Source: Pelagihabitans pacificus
GTDB taxonomy: Bacteria; Bacteroidota; Bacteroidia; Flavobacteriales; Flavobacteriaceae
Assembly (NCBI RefSeq): GCF_009371985.2
Contig: NZ_VIKU02000001.1
Location: forward strand, 1 to 64,000
DNA length: 64,000 nucleotides
Direction of reading: 5' to 3'
Part shown: positions 1 through 8,572 of the stretch, in pieces
Numbering within the stretch: the stretch's first letter is position 1
How the letters are laid out: each line of letters starts with the position of its first letter
Notes under the pieces: model-generated
The model's input: the letters and a program-made list of their open reading frames with translations, nothing else
What the model was told of the DNA's origin: nothing
Databases searched by the model: none
Position numbers and translations under genes: made by a program

Positions 1-37
1 AGCGTTCATCCTGAGCCAGGATCAAACTCTTCATTGT
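1..37 (-). rRNA. rrs: 16S ribosomal RNA, 5' end only
   Basis: Read on the minus strand, the first bases of the window give the universal 16S 5' signature AGAGTTTGATCCTGGCTCAG followed by GATGAACGCT. Only the first 35-37 bases of the gene are present; the rest lies to the left of the window. The exact mature 5' end is uncertain by a few bases. Confidence 0.95.
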
Positions 38-231
38 CGATTCTTATATAAGTACAAGTGCCCACTCCGAAAAACCCGTCCCGGCCCCGTCTCGCCCGGT
101 TCAAATTCTCTTGAGGCCCCGTCCAAGCCGCCCATCGGCGGCGGGACCGGGCCCGTTGTCTTTACAATCTGTCAATGAACTACCAAACTCGCCCGGGCAA
201 TCCCCTTCATCATACCCCTCATAGCCCCAAA
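38..231 (-). other. GC-rich rRNA precursor leader
   Basis: This is the transcribed leader between the likely rRNA start site and mature 16S. Its central part (about 60-180) is strikingly GC-rich compared with neighbouring DNA and full of self-complementary G/C runs. That fits the processing stalk and antitermination leader of an rRNA operon. No reading frame is credible here. Confidence 0.6.
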
Positions 232-238
232 GCGGGTG

Positions 239-246
239 CAAATATA
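239..246 (-). promoter_or_regulatory. rRNA operon promoter, -7 element
   Basis: The minus strand reads TATATTTG, a perfect match to the Bacteroidota -7 consensus TAnnTTTG and identical to the element before both tRNA genes of this window. It would start transcription near 232, about 195 bases before mature 16S. A TTG -33 element is not evident; the upstream DNA is A/T-rich, as expected for an rRNA UP region. Confidence 0.6.
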
Positions 247-470
247 AGAGGGTTTTTTGAATTAAAAATAAAATTTGAAAAAAGATTTGAAATAATTTTT
301 CCCTCCTAATTCAACAGCTTAAAAGTAAGCCAATTACCCCAGACACTTATTTTCAAAAGGGCATTAAAAATAACCTAAATTATTCGTTTGGGCAAGGAAT
401 AGGTTTAAAACTTATACAGTATTCACCATCTGCCCGGTCAACAAATCGGCATAGTGCCAAAAGGAAGATC
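247..470. other. intergenic region, no gene seen
   Basis: This A/T-rich intergenic DNA lies between the rRNA promoter and the structured RNA candidate. No reading frame, repeat or convincing promoter was found. It probably holds upstream elements of the rRNA promoter. Confidence 0.5.
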
Positions 471-477
471 CTACGAT

Positions 478-597
478 GGCTAATAAAGCGTTAGGGATTG
501 CAACGGCATCCCCGAGCACCAGCCATCTTTTTTGGCAGGTGATGAGGGATATAGTGAAAAGCCCGACCAACTTTTCAAAAAGTTGGGAACGCCTAAA
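478..597 (+). ncRNA. structured RNA candidate, 6S-like
   Basis: Four nested helices can be drawn by eye. The outer stem pairs GCGTT (488-492) with AACGC (588-592), and GGG (494-496) pairs with CCC (562-564). Across a large bubble, ATCCC (508-512) pairs with GGGAT (546-550). The apical hairpin pairs CACC (517-520) with GGTG (538-541) and GCC (522-524) with GGC (534-536). A side hairpin CCAACTTTT/AAAAGTTGG (567-586) sits on the 3' arm. One long rod with a central internal bubble is the hallmark of 6S RNA, and the bubble-flanking sequence GGGATTGCAACGGCATCC looks familiar from flavobacterial genomes. The identification as 6S (6S-Flavo type) is inference; the structure itself is visible. The promoter was not identified. 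Confidence 0.55.
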
Positions 598-668
598 AAC
601 CTTACCTCATATATTGTAGGCGTGGATACTAGGTATTATCTTTGCCGTCTTATTGTCAAAACAAGCGA

Positions 669-2606
669 ATGATCAAAATTACATTACCCGACGGGTCGAT
701 CAAGGAGCATGCCAAGGGGAGTACACCGATGGATGTCGCGAGGGATATCAGCGAGGGACTGGCAAGAAATGTTATCTCCGCAAAATTTAACGGTACCATC
801 ATAGAGTCGACCACGCCATTGCAGGAGGATGGCGCCTTGGTGCTCTATACTTGGAGAGATCCGGAGGGCAAGACCGCTTTTTGGCATTCTTCGGCCCATA
901 TTCTGGCACAGGCTTTGGAAGAGTTATATCCCCAAGTGAAACTGTGGGTCGGGCCAGCCATCGAAAACGGTTTTTATTACGATGTCGATTTAGGAGAGGA
1001 TAGTATTTCGGACAAGGATTTCAAGGCCATTGAGGATAAAATGCTCGAGATCGCCCGTGGCAAGCACGACTTTCAGATGCGGGAAGTAAGCAAGGCAGAG
1101 GCATTGGAATACTATAAAGGTAAAAACGAATACAAGGTTGACCTCATTCAAAATTTAGAAGACGGCACCATCACTTTCTGTGACCATTCGACCTTTACCG
1201 ACCTTTGTAGAGGTGGTCACATTCCCAACACAGGAATCGTAAAAGCGGTCAAAATATTGAGCGTTGCCGGAGCGTATTACCAAGGCGATGAGAACAACAA
1301 GATGCTAACCCGGGTATATGGCATCTCTTTCCCCAAACAAAAAGAGCTAACCGAGTATCTCGAAATGCTCGAGGAGGCCAAGAAAAGAGATCACAGAAAA
1401 CTGGGAAGGGAACTGGAACTATTCACCTTTTCGCAAAAAGTAGGTCAAGGATTGCCTTTATGGCTTCCTAAAGGGGCCGCCTTACGCGAACGTTTGGAAC
1501 AGTTTCTCAAAAAGGCACAAAAGAAAGCCGGCTATGAAATGGTGGTGAGCCCGCATATCGGACAAAAGGAATTGTACGTGACTTCGGGACACTATGAAAA
1601 ATATGGCGCCGATAGTTTTCAGCCCATTCACACCCCGAAGGAGGATGAGGAGTTTTTATTGAAACCGATGAACTGTCCCCATCATTGTGAGATATTTAAA
1701 CATAGACCTTTTAGCTATCGGGAACTTCCAAAAAGATATGCCGAGTTCGGCACAGTGTATCGATATGAACAGAGTGGTGAGCTACATGGGTTGACAAGGG
1801 TTCGCGGCTTTACCCAGGACGATGCCCATATTTTCTGCACACCGGAGCAATTAGACCAGGAATTTAAAAATGTCATCGACCTATCGCTTTACGTCTTGGG
1901 ATCCCTTGGATTCGAAAACTTTACCGCCCAAGTATCGGTGCGTGACCTTGAAACTCCGGAGAAATATATCGGATCGGTCGAAAACTGGGAAAAAGCTGAA
2001 AATGCCATCATCAACGCTGCCAGGGAAAAGGGACTGGACTATGTTATCGAATCGGGCGAAGCGGCCTTCTATGGTCCAAAGTTGGATTTTATGGTCAGGG
2101 ACGCGTTGGGAAGGAACTGGCAACTGGGAACCATTCAGGTCGACTACAACTTACCCGAGCGTTTCGACCTTACTTATAAAGGTAGCGACAATGAAATGCA
2201 TCGGCCCGTAATGATACACCGTGCACCCTTCGGCAGTATGGAACGTTTTATCGCCCTCTTGCTTGAGCACACCGGTGGTAATTTCCCTTTATGGTTGATT
2301 CCCGATCAGGCTATTATCCTTTCCGTGAGCGAGAAGCATGAAAAATATGCCGAAAAAGTTTTAAATTCCTTGGAAAATAACGAAATTCGCGCCCTCATTG
2401 ATAATAGAAACGAAACCGTTGGCAAGAAAATACGGGAGGCAGAAATGAACAAAATCCCGTTTATGTTGATTGTCGGGGAGAATGAAGAGGCCAATGAAAC
2501 AATTTCCGTTCGTAAACACGGAGGGGAGGATTTGGGCGCAATCAGTTTGAATGATTTTAGGAACTTGGTGAATACCGAAATAAATAGTACCTTAAAGTCG
2601 TTTTAA
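669..2606 (+). CDS. thrS: threonine--tRNA ligase
   Basis: A class II aminoacyl-tRNA synthetase of 645 residues that charges tRNA-Thr in the cytoplasm. The order is complete: an N-terminal TGS domain (about 1-60), an editing domain with the HSSAH zinc-type motif near residue 73, the catalytic core with MNCPHH and HRAPFGSMERF, and a C-terminal anticodon-binding domain. The ATG at 669 begins MIKITLPDGS, the normal family start; an extension to 642 would add nine unrelated residues. It leads a translation operon with infC, rpmI and rplT, and the infC start is only 34 bases away. Confidence 0.98.
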   Translation: MIKITLPDGSIKEHAKGSTPMDVARDISEGLARNVISAKFNGTIIESTTPLQEDGALVLYTWRDPEGKTAFWHSSAHILAQALEELYPQVKLWVGPAIENGFYYDVDLGEDSISDKDFKAIEDKMLEIARGKHDFQMREVSKAEALEYYKGKNEYKVDLIQNLEDGTITFCDHSTFTDLCRGGHIPNTGIVKAVKILSVAGAYYQGDENNKMLTRVYGISFPKQKELTEYLEMLEEAKKRDHRKLGRELELFTFSQKVGQGLPLWLPKGAALRERLEQFLKKAQKKAGYEMVVSPHIGQKELYVTSGHYEKYGADSFQPIHTPKEDEEFLLKPMNCPHHCEIFKHRPFSYRELPKRYAEFGTVYRYEQSGELHGLTRVRGFTQDDAHIFCTPEQLDQEFKNVIDLSLYVLGSLGFENFTAQVSVRDLETPEKYIGSVENWEKAENAIINAAREKGLDYVIESGEAAFYGPKLDFMVRDALGRNWQLGTIQVDYNLPERFDLTYKGSDNEMHRPVMIHRAPFGSMERFIALLLEHTGGNFPLWLIPDQAIILSVSEKHEKYAEKVLNSLENNEIRALIDNRNETVGKKIREAEMNKIPFMLIVGENEEANETISVRKHGGEDLGAISLNDFRNLVNTEINSTLKSF

Positions 2607-2640
2607 AATTATTAAAAGTTTAACTAAAAAAGTATAAGTC

Positions 2641-3195
2641 ATAGCAATACGTAAAAGATTTAGGCCCCAACCTAGGAGGGAGAACAAAAACCCTCATAAA
2701 ATCAATGAGAAAATTCTAGCGCCCCAAGTACGACTGGTGGGAGATAATGTCGAAGTGGGCATCTACCCAATAAGGGTTGCATTGGACAAGGCCGAGGAAG
2801 AAGGATTGGATTTGGTGGAGATTTCACCAAAGGCAGACCCGCCGGTATGTAAGATTATCGATTACAAAAAGTTTCTTTACGAACAGAAGAAACGTGAAAA
2901 GTTGATGAAGGCGAAGGCCTCCAAAGTAGTCGTGAAGGAGATTAGGTTTGGTCCGAATACCGATGACCACGATTACGAGTTCAAGAAGAAGCACGCCGAG
3001 AAGTTTCTAAAAGACGGTGCTAAATTAAAAGCCTACGTCTTTTTTAAGGGAAGATCGATAGTTTATAAAGACCAAGGTGAAATTTTATTGTTACGATTGG
3101 CGTCGGAATTGGAAGAATGGGGCAAGGTAGAACAGATGCCCAAGTTGGAAGGGAAGCGAATGACGATGTTCATTGCACCGAAGACCAAAAAATAA
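2641..3195 (+). CDS. infC: translation initiation factor IF-3, rare ATA start
   Basis: IF-3 binds the 30S subunit and controls start-codon fidelity and subunit dissociation. Reading from 2641 gives 184 residues beginning [20 protein letters not shown] after the start, the typical N-terminal arm of flavobacterial IF-3, followed by the N and C domains ([14 protein letters not shown] linker, [15 protein letters not shown]). In this frame a stop lies at 2635-2637 and no ATG, GTG or TTG exists between it and the conserved arm, so the start must be the ATA at 2641. A GTG at 2737 would cut off 32 conserved residues. Non-standard infC starts underlie IF-3 autoregulation (AUU in E. coli); the same logic is inferred here. 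Confidence 0.95.
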   Translation: MAIRKRFRPQPRRENKNPHKINEKILAPQVRLVGDNVEVGIYPIRVALDKAEEEGLDLVEISPKADPPVCKIIDYKKFLYEQKKREKLMKAKASKVVVKEIRFGPNTDDHDYEFKKKHAEKFLKDGAKLKAYVFFKGRSIVYKDQGEILLLRLASELEEWGKVEQMPKLEGKRMTMFIAPKTKK

Positions 3196-3267
3196 AACAG
3201 AGTGACTTTATAGTTACTTCCAATCATATCCTGTTCAAGGTCCTATTTTAAGGGATTTGTTCAGCGT

Positions 3268-3305
3268 ATCCTTCGACTGTGTCCGAAATGACCCGGTCCA
3301 AGGAT
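3268..3305. repeat. dispersed palindromic repeat-like element
   Basis: ATCCTT (3268-3273) and AAGGAT (3300-3305) bound a core reading CCTTCGACTGTGTCCGAAAT. It resembles the CTTCGACT...CTCAG-type repeats scattered between genes in many Bacteroidota and shares its flavour with 13777-13813. It lies in the 153-base infC-rpmI spacer. Confidence 0.35.
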
Positions 3306-3348
3306 TATTTTTTAACAAGTAAGTGAGATTCATATTAAATAGGAAAAA

Positions 3349-3546
3349 ATGCCTAAACAAAAAACAAAGTCCAGCGCCAAGAAGCGGTTTAAGCTGACCG
3401 GTACCGGCAAAATCAAACGAAAGCACGCTTTCAAAAGTCATATTTTGACCAAGAAATCCAAGAAGCGGAAGCTTGCTTTGACACATTCCACCTTGGTACA
3501 TGAGGCGGATGTCAGCAATATCAAAGAGCAATTACGGTTAAAGTAA
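3349..3546 (+). CDS. rpmI: 50S ribosomal protein L35
   Basis: A 65-residue, very basic protein of the large subunit. The sequence [20 protein letters not shown], followed by [22 protein letters not shown]-like basic runs, is the L35 family pattern over its full usual length. It lies between infC and rplT, the universal infC-rpmI-rplT order. The 153-base leader is longer than usual and carries a repeat-like palindrome. Confidence 0.97.
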   Translation: MPKQKTKSSAKKRFKLTGTGKIKRKHAFKSHILTKKSKKRKLALTHSTLVHEADVSNIKEQLRLK

Positions 3547-3628
3547 TCGCTTTCAGGTAGTTTAATATTAACCATGGAGTTGGGCACATCACGAAAAACT
3601 ACGTTACCGTTTGAGTGAGCCATCAAGT

Positions 3629-3641
3629 GGCGATTATCGCC
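3629..3641 (+). promoter_or_regulatory. small hairpin in the rpmI-rplT spacer
   Basis: GGCGATTATCGCC is a perfect 5-bp stem with a three-base loop (GGCGA-TTA-TCGCC), 25 bases before the rplT start. L20 often represses its own operon through mRNA structure, so a control role is possible. That role is inference only. Confidence 0.3.
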
Positions 3642-3666
3642 CGCCTGCTACAAAAAATTAAAAATT

Positions 3667-4011
3667 ATGCCAAGATCAGTAAATGCAGTAGCTTCCAGAG
3701 CCAGAAGAAAAAAGGTGATGAAGCAAGCCAAAGGTTACTTTGGAAGACGAAAGAATGTTTGGACGGTCGCCAAGAACGCGGTTGAAAAAGCGATGTTGTA
3801 TGCCTATCGCGACCGAAAGAACAAAAAGAGAAATTTTCGCGCCTTATGGATTACCCGTATCAACGCGGGTGCCAGGATGCATGGTATGTCTTACTCCCAA
3901 TTTATGGGTAAGGTAAAGGCGAACGGAATCGAATTGAACAGAAAGGTTTTGGCCGATCTGGCCATGAACCATCCGGAAGCTTTTAAAGCCGTTGTCGATA
4001 AGGTAAAATAA
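3667..4011 (+). CDS. rplT: 50S ribosomal protein L20
   Basis: A 114-residue basic protein needed for early 50S assembly, and in many bacteria the translational repressor of its own operon. Visible family features are the N-terminal [32 protein letters not shown] and the C-terminal globular part ending in FKAVVDKVK. It is the last gene of the translation operon; a hairpin terminator follows at 4034. Confidence 0.98.
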   Translation: MPRSVNAVASRARRKKVMKQAKGYFGRRKNVWTVAKNAVEKAMLYAYRDRKNKKRNFRALWITRINAGARMHGMSYSQFMGKVKANGIELNRKVLADLAMNHPEAFKAVVDKVK

Positions 4012-4033
4012 ATTTTGAACATCTCACTTGCCG

Positions 4034-4064
4034 AAAAATCCGATTCAAATGAATCGGATTTTTT
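4034..4064. terminator. bidirectional terminator between rplT and yjbQ
   Basis: AAAATCCGATTC and GAATCGGATTTT form a strong stem with a short loop, followed by T runs on one side and preceded by A runs on the other. It can end both the rplT operon and the converging yjbQ transcript. Confidence 0.85.
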
Positions 4065-4486
4065 TATGCCCCGAAGGCCGTTAACACCAAATTTCTTTCA
4101 GACGCATTGTCGCGATGCTCACAGAGATAAACACCCTGCCAAACGCCAAGGTTCAGTTTCCCATTGGATATGGGGATTTGAACGGAAGCCCCCATCAAAG
4201 ACGCCTTGATATGGGCGGGCATATCGTCGGGTCCTTCATAGGTATGGACGTAATACGAAGCGTTTTCGGGCACCACCACGTTCATATGGCTTTCAAAATC
4301 GATGCGTACCGAAGAGTCTGCATTTTCATTGATTGTAAGACTGGCGGAAGTATGTTTGATGAATACTTGGAGCATTCCCGTCTGTATTTCCCTTATTTGG
4401 GGTATCGATCGGAGAATACTTTCGGTTATCAAATGATAGCCCCTTGGATGTGATGGGAGCTTAATTTCTTTTTGATACATCTTCAT
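4064..4486 (-). CDS. YjbQ/UPF0047 family protein
   Basis: A 140-residue cytoplasmic protein of the YjbQ (UPF0047) family. Members are often called secondary thiamine-phosphate synthase because some complement thiE; the true role is unclear. Visible family traits are FIKHTSASLTINENAD, the GPDDMPAHIKASLMG segment with its conserved His, and the closing LGVWQGVYLCEHRD. The length is full. Two start codons two residues apart (4486 and 4480) are equally good. Confidence 0.9.
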   Translation of the reverse strand: MKMYQKEIKLPSHPRGYHLITESILRSIPQIREIQTGMLQVFIKHTSASLTINENADSSVRIDFESHMNVVVPENASYYVHTYEGPDDMPAHIKASLMGASVQIPISNGKLNLGVWQGVYLCEHRDNASERNLVLTAFGA

Positions 4487-4554
4487 AATTTGCTGTTATA
4501 GTCGAACGATGGTAAAACTTGTTAAAACTAAACGATTATCTTACCCGTAACAAA

Positions 4555-4562
4555 TATCTTTG
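4555..4562 (+). promoter_or_regulatory. -7 element for the HAD phosphatase gene
   Basis: TATCTTTG matches TAnnTTTG and ends 21 bases before the ATG at 4584, so the 5' UTR would be short. No TTG at the usual distance was found. It is divergent from yjbQ. Confidence 0.45.
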
Positions 4563-4583
4563 CCTCTTCAAAACCAACATAGC

Positions 4584-5381
4584 ATGGATTTTTCCAAAAT
4601 AAAAATGGTCGTTACCGATATGGACGGTACTTTGCTGAACTCCAAGCATGAAGTAAGCGATTGTTTTTTTACACTTTTTCACGAGCTGAAACAGCGCGAT
4701 ATCCTATTTGTCGCCGCCAGTGGAAGACAATACAGTAGCATTGTCGACAAATTGCGCCCTATCCAAAATGATATTATCGTAATTGCGGAGAATGGAGGTT
4801 TTGTGGTAATGGAAGAACAGGAATTGCTTGCCACACCTCTGGCCCATAGCGCCAAGAATGAAATTCTTGACATACTTGGGAAAGTGCCAAACGTTCATCC
4901 GGTTCTGTGTGGAAAGCACAACGCCCATTTAATGGATACCGATGCTACATTTATCGAAAAATTAGAGGAATACTATACAAAATACGAGGTTCTTCCAGAT
5001 TTAAGAGCCTACCAAGGAGAGGTCTTGAAGATTGCCATCTATCACCATGTAAGCTCAGAAAAACATATTTACCCTTACGTAAAGCATTTAGAAGGGGATT
5101 TGAAAGTCAAGGTATCGGGTGAAAACTGGGTCGACATTTCGAGCTCCAACGCCCATAAGGGGTATGCGTTGCAAAAGGTACAGGAACTTCATAAAATAAC
5201 GCCTGCAGAGACCATGGTATTTGGGGATTATAACAATGACCTGGAAATGCTGGCGCTGGGAGAATTTAGTTTTGCCATGGCCAACGCTCATCCAAACGTT
5301 AAAAAGATGGCTAACTACCATACTTTGAGCAATGATGAATTAGGAGTAGAGACTATTCTCAAAAAGCTACTTGCATCTTAG
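4584..5381 (+). CDS. Cof-type HAD hydrolase
   Basis: A 265-residue phosphatase of the HAD superfamily, subfamily IIB (Cof/YidA). Motif I is VTDMDGTLL near the N-terminus with both catalytic aspartates, motif II is the Ser in AASGRQY, and motif IV is VFGDYNNDLEML near residue 218. The C2 cap lies between about 80 and 185. Such enzymes act on sugar phosphates or nucleotide-type phosphates; the substrate cannot be told from sequence. Its 3' end overlaps the converging gene by four bases. The ATG at 4584 is preferred over an upstream TTG because a -7 promoter element overlaps that TTG. Confidence 0.9.
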   Translation: MDFSKIKMVVTDMDGTLLNSKHEVSDCFFTLFHELKQRDILFVAASGRQYSSIVDKLRPIQNDIIVIAENGGFVVMEEQELLATPLAHSAKNEILDILGKVPNVHPVLCGKHNAHLMDTDATFIEKLEEYYTKYEVLPDLRAYQGEVLKIAIYHHVSSEKHIYPYVKHLEGDLKVKVSGENWVDISSSNAHKGYALQKVQELHKITPAETMVFGDYNNDLEMLALGEFSFAMANAHPNVKKMANYHTLSNDELGVETILKKLLAS

Positions 5382-6643
5382 GTCTTCTGTTTCTTTTTCT
5401 GTGCGGCCGGAAAGAGCACGTTATTAAGGATAAGTCGGTAACCGGGCGAGGTCGGGTGTAGTTCCAATTCCGTTTTTGGGTCCCCTACCCTATGTTGATA
5501 ATCCTCCGGATCATGGCCCCCATAAAAAGTGAAAAATCCTTTTCCCTTGATGCCGTGTATATAGCGGGCCTCACCATTGATTTTATTTTCGCCCAACACC
5601 ATAACGGTCGGTTTAACCGTTTTCCTCTGAAAGGCCGTGGTCTGCCCCATAAACCCTTTAACAAGGGCCGTATGGTTCTGACAAAGCATAGTGGGTACCG
5701 GATCCCATTTGGCTGAGAAGTCCATTAAGGAAAAGTAATCCGACTCCTTGGGAACGTTGCCGCGCTTGGTGGTCATGTCAATGGATGAAAATTCATATTG
5801 CAAAGGACTTCTTTCCAAAACAAAATCCTGAAATGCAAACGTTTTCTTGAAATCCAGTTTTGCCTGATAATTGGCATCCGAGGGATCCCCATCGAACATA
5901 GGTTCACAAATATCCACGCCGTCCGCTGCTAGGGCAATGTCAAAACTATCGGTGGCGGAACACATGGCGAACATAAACCCACCCCCTATGACATAATTGC
6001 GGATTTTTAGGGCAACGGCCCTTTTTTCCTCCGAAACCTTATCGAAACCCAATTTCGCAGCCAAGGTTTCCGCTGCCTGCTTTTGTTCGATATACCAGGG
6101 AGCCGCACGATAGGCGCCGTAGAACTTTCCGTATTGTCCGGTAAAATCTTCATGGTGCAGATGCAGCCAATCGAAAAGTACCAATTTGTCGTTCAAAACT
6201 TCCTCATCATATACTGTCTCGTAGGGTATTTCGGCATAACTCAATACCATGGTCACGGCATCGTCCCAGGGTTGGTTTCCCTTTGGGGAATATACCGCAA
6301 TTTTTGGTGCTTTTTCCAAAATAACGGCTTCCTGGTTCAGCGACGGACTGCTAATACCATCCAGGATGCGCTGTGTCTGGTCATCGGACAAAATCTCGAA
6401 CGACACCCCCCGTATCTGGCATTCCTTTCGGATGTTATCCCCGTCGGGCAACAAAAAAGAACCACCCCGATAGTTGAGTAACCACTGTACCTTCTGCTGC
6501 TTGGTAAGCACCCAATAGGTAATTCCGTATGCCTTTAAATGATTTTTTTGGCTCTCGGCATCCATCGGAATCAGGAGGGAAGAGGCATAGGTTGAAAAAG
6601 AGCATAGCAGAAAGAGTAAGGAAAAAAGACGTGTGTTCATCAT
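5378..6643 (-). CDS. secreted protein, Bacteroidota 'asparagine synthetase B'-like family
   Basis: A 421-residue protein starting MMNTRLFSLLFLLCSFSTYA, a clear Sec signal peptide, so it is periplasmic. Homologues in flavobacteria are commonly labelled asparagine synthetase B, but the glutamine amidotransferase and ATP-pyrophosphatase motifs of AsnB are not visible. What is visible is a protein with GGGFMFAMCSATDSFD and a C-terminal GFFTFYGGHDPEDYQH, which rather recalls a glutamine-amidotransferase-like fold with a nucleophile Cys in MCSATDS. The function is unknown. An ATG at 6706 would put a charged extension before the signal peptide and is rejected. Confidence 0.8.
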   Translation of the reverse strand: MMNTRLFSLLFLLCSFSTYASSLLIPMDAESQKNHLKAYGITYWVLTKQQKVQWLLNYRGGSFLLPDGDNIRKECQIRGVSFEILSDDQTQRILDGISSPSLNQEAVILEKAPKIAVYSPKGNQPWDDAVTMVLSYAEIPYETVYDEEVLNDKLVLFDWLHLHHEDFTGQYGKFYGAYRAAPWYIEQKQAAETLAAKLGFDKVSEEKRAVALKIRNYVIGGGFMFAMCSATDSFDIALAADGVDICEPMFDGDPSDANYQAKLDFKKTFAFQDFVLERSPLQYEFSSIDMTTKRGNVPKESDYFSLMDFSAKWDPVPTMLCQNHTALVKGFMGQTTAFQRKTVKPTVMVLGENKINGEARYIHGIKGKGFFTFYGGHDPEDYQHRVGDPKTELELHPTSPGYRLILNNVLFPAAQKKKQKT

Positions 6644-6854
6644 AGAATCAAAATCGCACCCCTTTTTACCCAGGGCTTTTACGATAAAGTTACGATTAAA
6701 TGTCAAACGTGAATTATCGCAGCCTTACATTGACATGATTTTAACGGTCAAAGTGTTTATCTGGTCAACCGGATTATTCCAATAGATACAGGTGTTAACG
6801 AAACGCACCGCAAAGAATCCAAGAAAATGCCAGATATTGGAGGTGTCCGGTTGC

Positions 6855-8405
6855 TTAGAAAGGCACATCATTGTCTTCCTCGGGATCCAGGGGATCGTTC
6901 ATGGAACTTCCGAAGGCTTCGTCGGCACCGGGAAGGTTTTTGGTGATAAACGGATTTTCATCATTCGCGTTCATCTTGGACTGAAACTCAAAGGGTGAAT
7001 CAAAGTCATCAAGATTATCGAACTTACCGAGGTTACCCACAAACTTCAATCGTATATTGTCTAGCCCCCCATTACGGTGCTTTGCCACGATGAACTCCGC
7101 CTGTCCTTGGGTTGGCGTGCGCTCTTCATCGTCCCACTCGTCAATTTTGTAGTACTCGGGACGATAGATAAAGGAGACGATATCGGCGTCCTGCTCAATG
7201 GCTCCCGACTCCCTTAGGTCCGATAGAATTGGTCGTTTGCTTCCTCCTCTGGTCTCCACTGCCCTTGATAGCTGGGAAAGGGCGATGACCGGGACATTGA
7301 GTTCTTTTGCCAGTGCTTTGAGATTTCTGGAAATCGTTGATATCTCTTGCTCCCGATTGCCCCCTTTTTGGCTTCCGCCTGCGGTCATCAACTGTAAGTA
7401 ATCGATAACGATTAACTTTATGCCGTGCTGGGAGGCCAAGCGTCTCGCCTTTGCACGCAGATCAAAAATAGAAAGTGAAGGCGTGTCATCGATAAACAGC
7501 GGAGCTTTCTCCAACGCTTTTACCTTTACGTTCAGCTGTTCCCATTCATGTTTTTCGAGTCTTCCGGTTCTTAGTTTCTCCGAGGAAAGCCCGGTCTCGG
7601 AGGAAATCAAACGGGTAATCAACTGTACCGAGGACATTTCCAAGGAAAAGAAAGCCACGGGAATTTCGGAATTCACGGCAATGTTCCGTGCCATGGAAAG
7701 TGTGAGCGCCGTTTTACCCATACCGGGCCGAGCTGCCACAATTATCAGGTCACTGGGTTGCCAACCGGAAGTCAATTTATCCACTTTGTCAAAACCGGAG
7801 GGTATACCGCTCAAACCTTCCTTGTTAGCGATTTCCTCGATGCGTTTCTTTGCCTGTATGACCAAATTTTGAGCGGTTTCCGCAGAACGTTTCAAATTAC
7901 CCTGGGTAACGTCGTACAATTTGGATTCGGCATCGTCCAACAAATCAAAGACATCGGTACTATCATCATAGGCTTCCTCAATAATCTCGTTGGATATTTT
8001 GATGAGGCTGCGTTGTATATATTTTTGGAGGATAATTCGTGCATGAAACTCAATATGGGCCGAGGAAGCCACTTTTTGGGTGAGTTTGATGAGGTAAAAA
8101 TCCCCTCCGACGGAATCCAACCGCCCGTCTTTCTTCAATTGGGAAGAAACGGTTAATAAATCGACCGGTTCGGAAGTTTCAAATAATTTGAAAATCGCCT
8201 CATAGATAAAGCGATGTGCGTCTTTGTAGAAAACATCTGGATGTAGGATATCTATTACTTCATCGACCCCTTTTTTGTCAATCATCATCGCTCCAAGCAC
8301 AACCTCCTCTAAATCAACGGCTTGCGGAGGTATTTTACCTCGCTCCAAACCAATCAGCGTTGATTTGTCGATCTTACGGGCAATAATGGGGTCGGTTCTT
8401 TCCAT
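6855..8405 (-). CDS. dnaB: replicative DNA helicase DnaB
   Basis: A hexameric 5'-3' helicase of the replication fork, 516 residues from MERTDPIIAR. It has the N-terminal DnaB domain (about 25-130) with LEEVVLGAMMID, the RecA-like C-terminal domain with Walker A ARPGMGKTALT and Walker B LIVIDYLQLM, and the arginine-finger region near SDLRESGAIEQDAD. The acidic tail ends DPEEDNDVPF. No intein is present. The short upstream extension to 8423 overlaps the promoter-like TATATTTT and is not used. Upstream DNA has TGTTGATAA repeats. Confidence 0.97.
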   Translation of the reverse strand: MERTDPIIARKIDKSTLIGLERGKIPPQAVDLEEVVLGAMMIDKKGVDEVIDILHPDVFYKDAHRFIYEAIFKLFETSEPVDLLTVSSQLKKDGRLDSVGGDFYLIKLTQKVASSAHIEFHARIILQKYIQRSLIKISNEIIEEAYDDSTDVFDLLDDAESKLYDVTQGNLKRSAETAQNLVIQAKKRIEEIANKEGLSGIPSGFDKVDKLTSGWQPSDLIIVAARPGMGKTALTLSMARNIAVNSEIPVAFFSLEMSSVQLITRLISSETGLSSEKLRTGRLEKHEWEQLNVKVKALEKAPLFIDDTPSLSIFDLRAKARRLASQHGIKLIVIDYLQLMTAGGSQKGGNREQEISTISRNLKALAKELNVPVIALSQLSRAVETRGGSKRPILSDLRESGAIEQDADIVSFIYRPEYYKIDEWDDEERTPTQGQAEFIVAKHRNGGLDNIRLKFVGNLGKFDNLDDFDSPFEFQSKMNANDENPFITKNLPGADEAFGSSMNDPLDPEEDNDVPF

Positions 8406-8458
8406 GGCAACGAAAATATACAATTAACCTTAAGTTAACATCGATATGCCTATTCCGA

Positions 8459-8514
8459 TATCAACAGTTCATTCACAATTAGGCTGTTGATAAGTTACAG
8501 TTTTATGTTGATAA
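8459..8514. promoter_or_regulatory. DnaA-box-like repeats before dnaB
   Basis: TGTTGATAA occurs at 8485-8493 and 8506-8514, and TATCAACA at 8459-8466 in the opposite sense. The reverse complement TTATCAACA differs by one base from the DnaA box TTATCCACA. Three near-sites within 56 bases upstream of dnaB suggest DnaA control, but the degeneracy leaves this uncertain. Confidence 0.3.
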
Positions 8515-8515
8515 C

Positions 8516-8553
8516 GAAAAAAAACCAGGAATGAAAATTCCCGGTTTTTTTTC
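8516..8553 (-). terminator. terminator after accA
   Basis: On the minus strand AAAACCGGGAA and TTCCTGGTTTT pair around an ATTTTCA loop and are followed by T residues. It lies 20 bases past the accA stop and separates it from dnaB. Confidence 0.75.
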
Positions 8554-8572
8554 AGCTTGATAAAAACGCCGT

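Noticed and set aside
642-668. Upstream start for thrS adding nine residues
   Set aside because: The added residues are not part of the TGS domain; ATG 669 matches the family start exactly.
2737-2739. GTG start for infC
   Set aside because: It would remove 32 residues of the conserved IF-3 N-terminal arm that are encoded in frame from 2641.
4115-4453. Plus-strand open frame opposite yjbQ
   Set aside because: It is the shadow of a clear UPF0047 gene on the minus strand.
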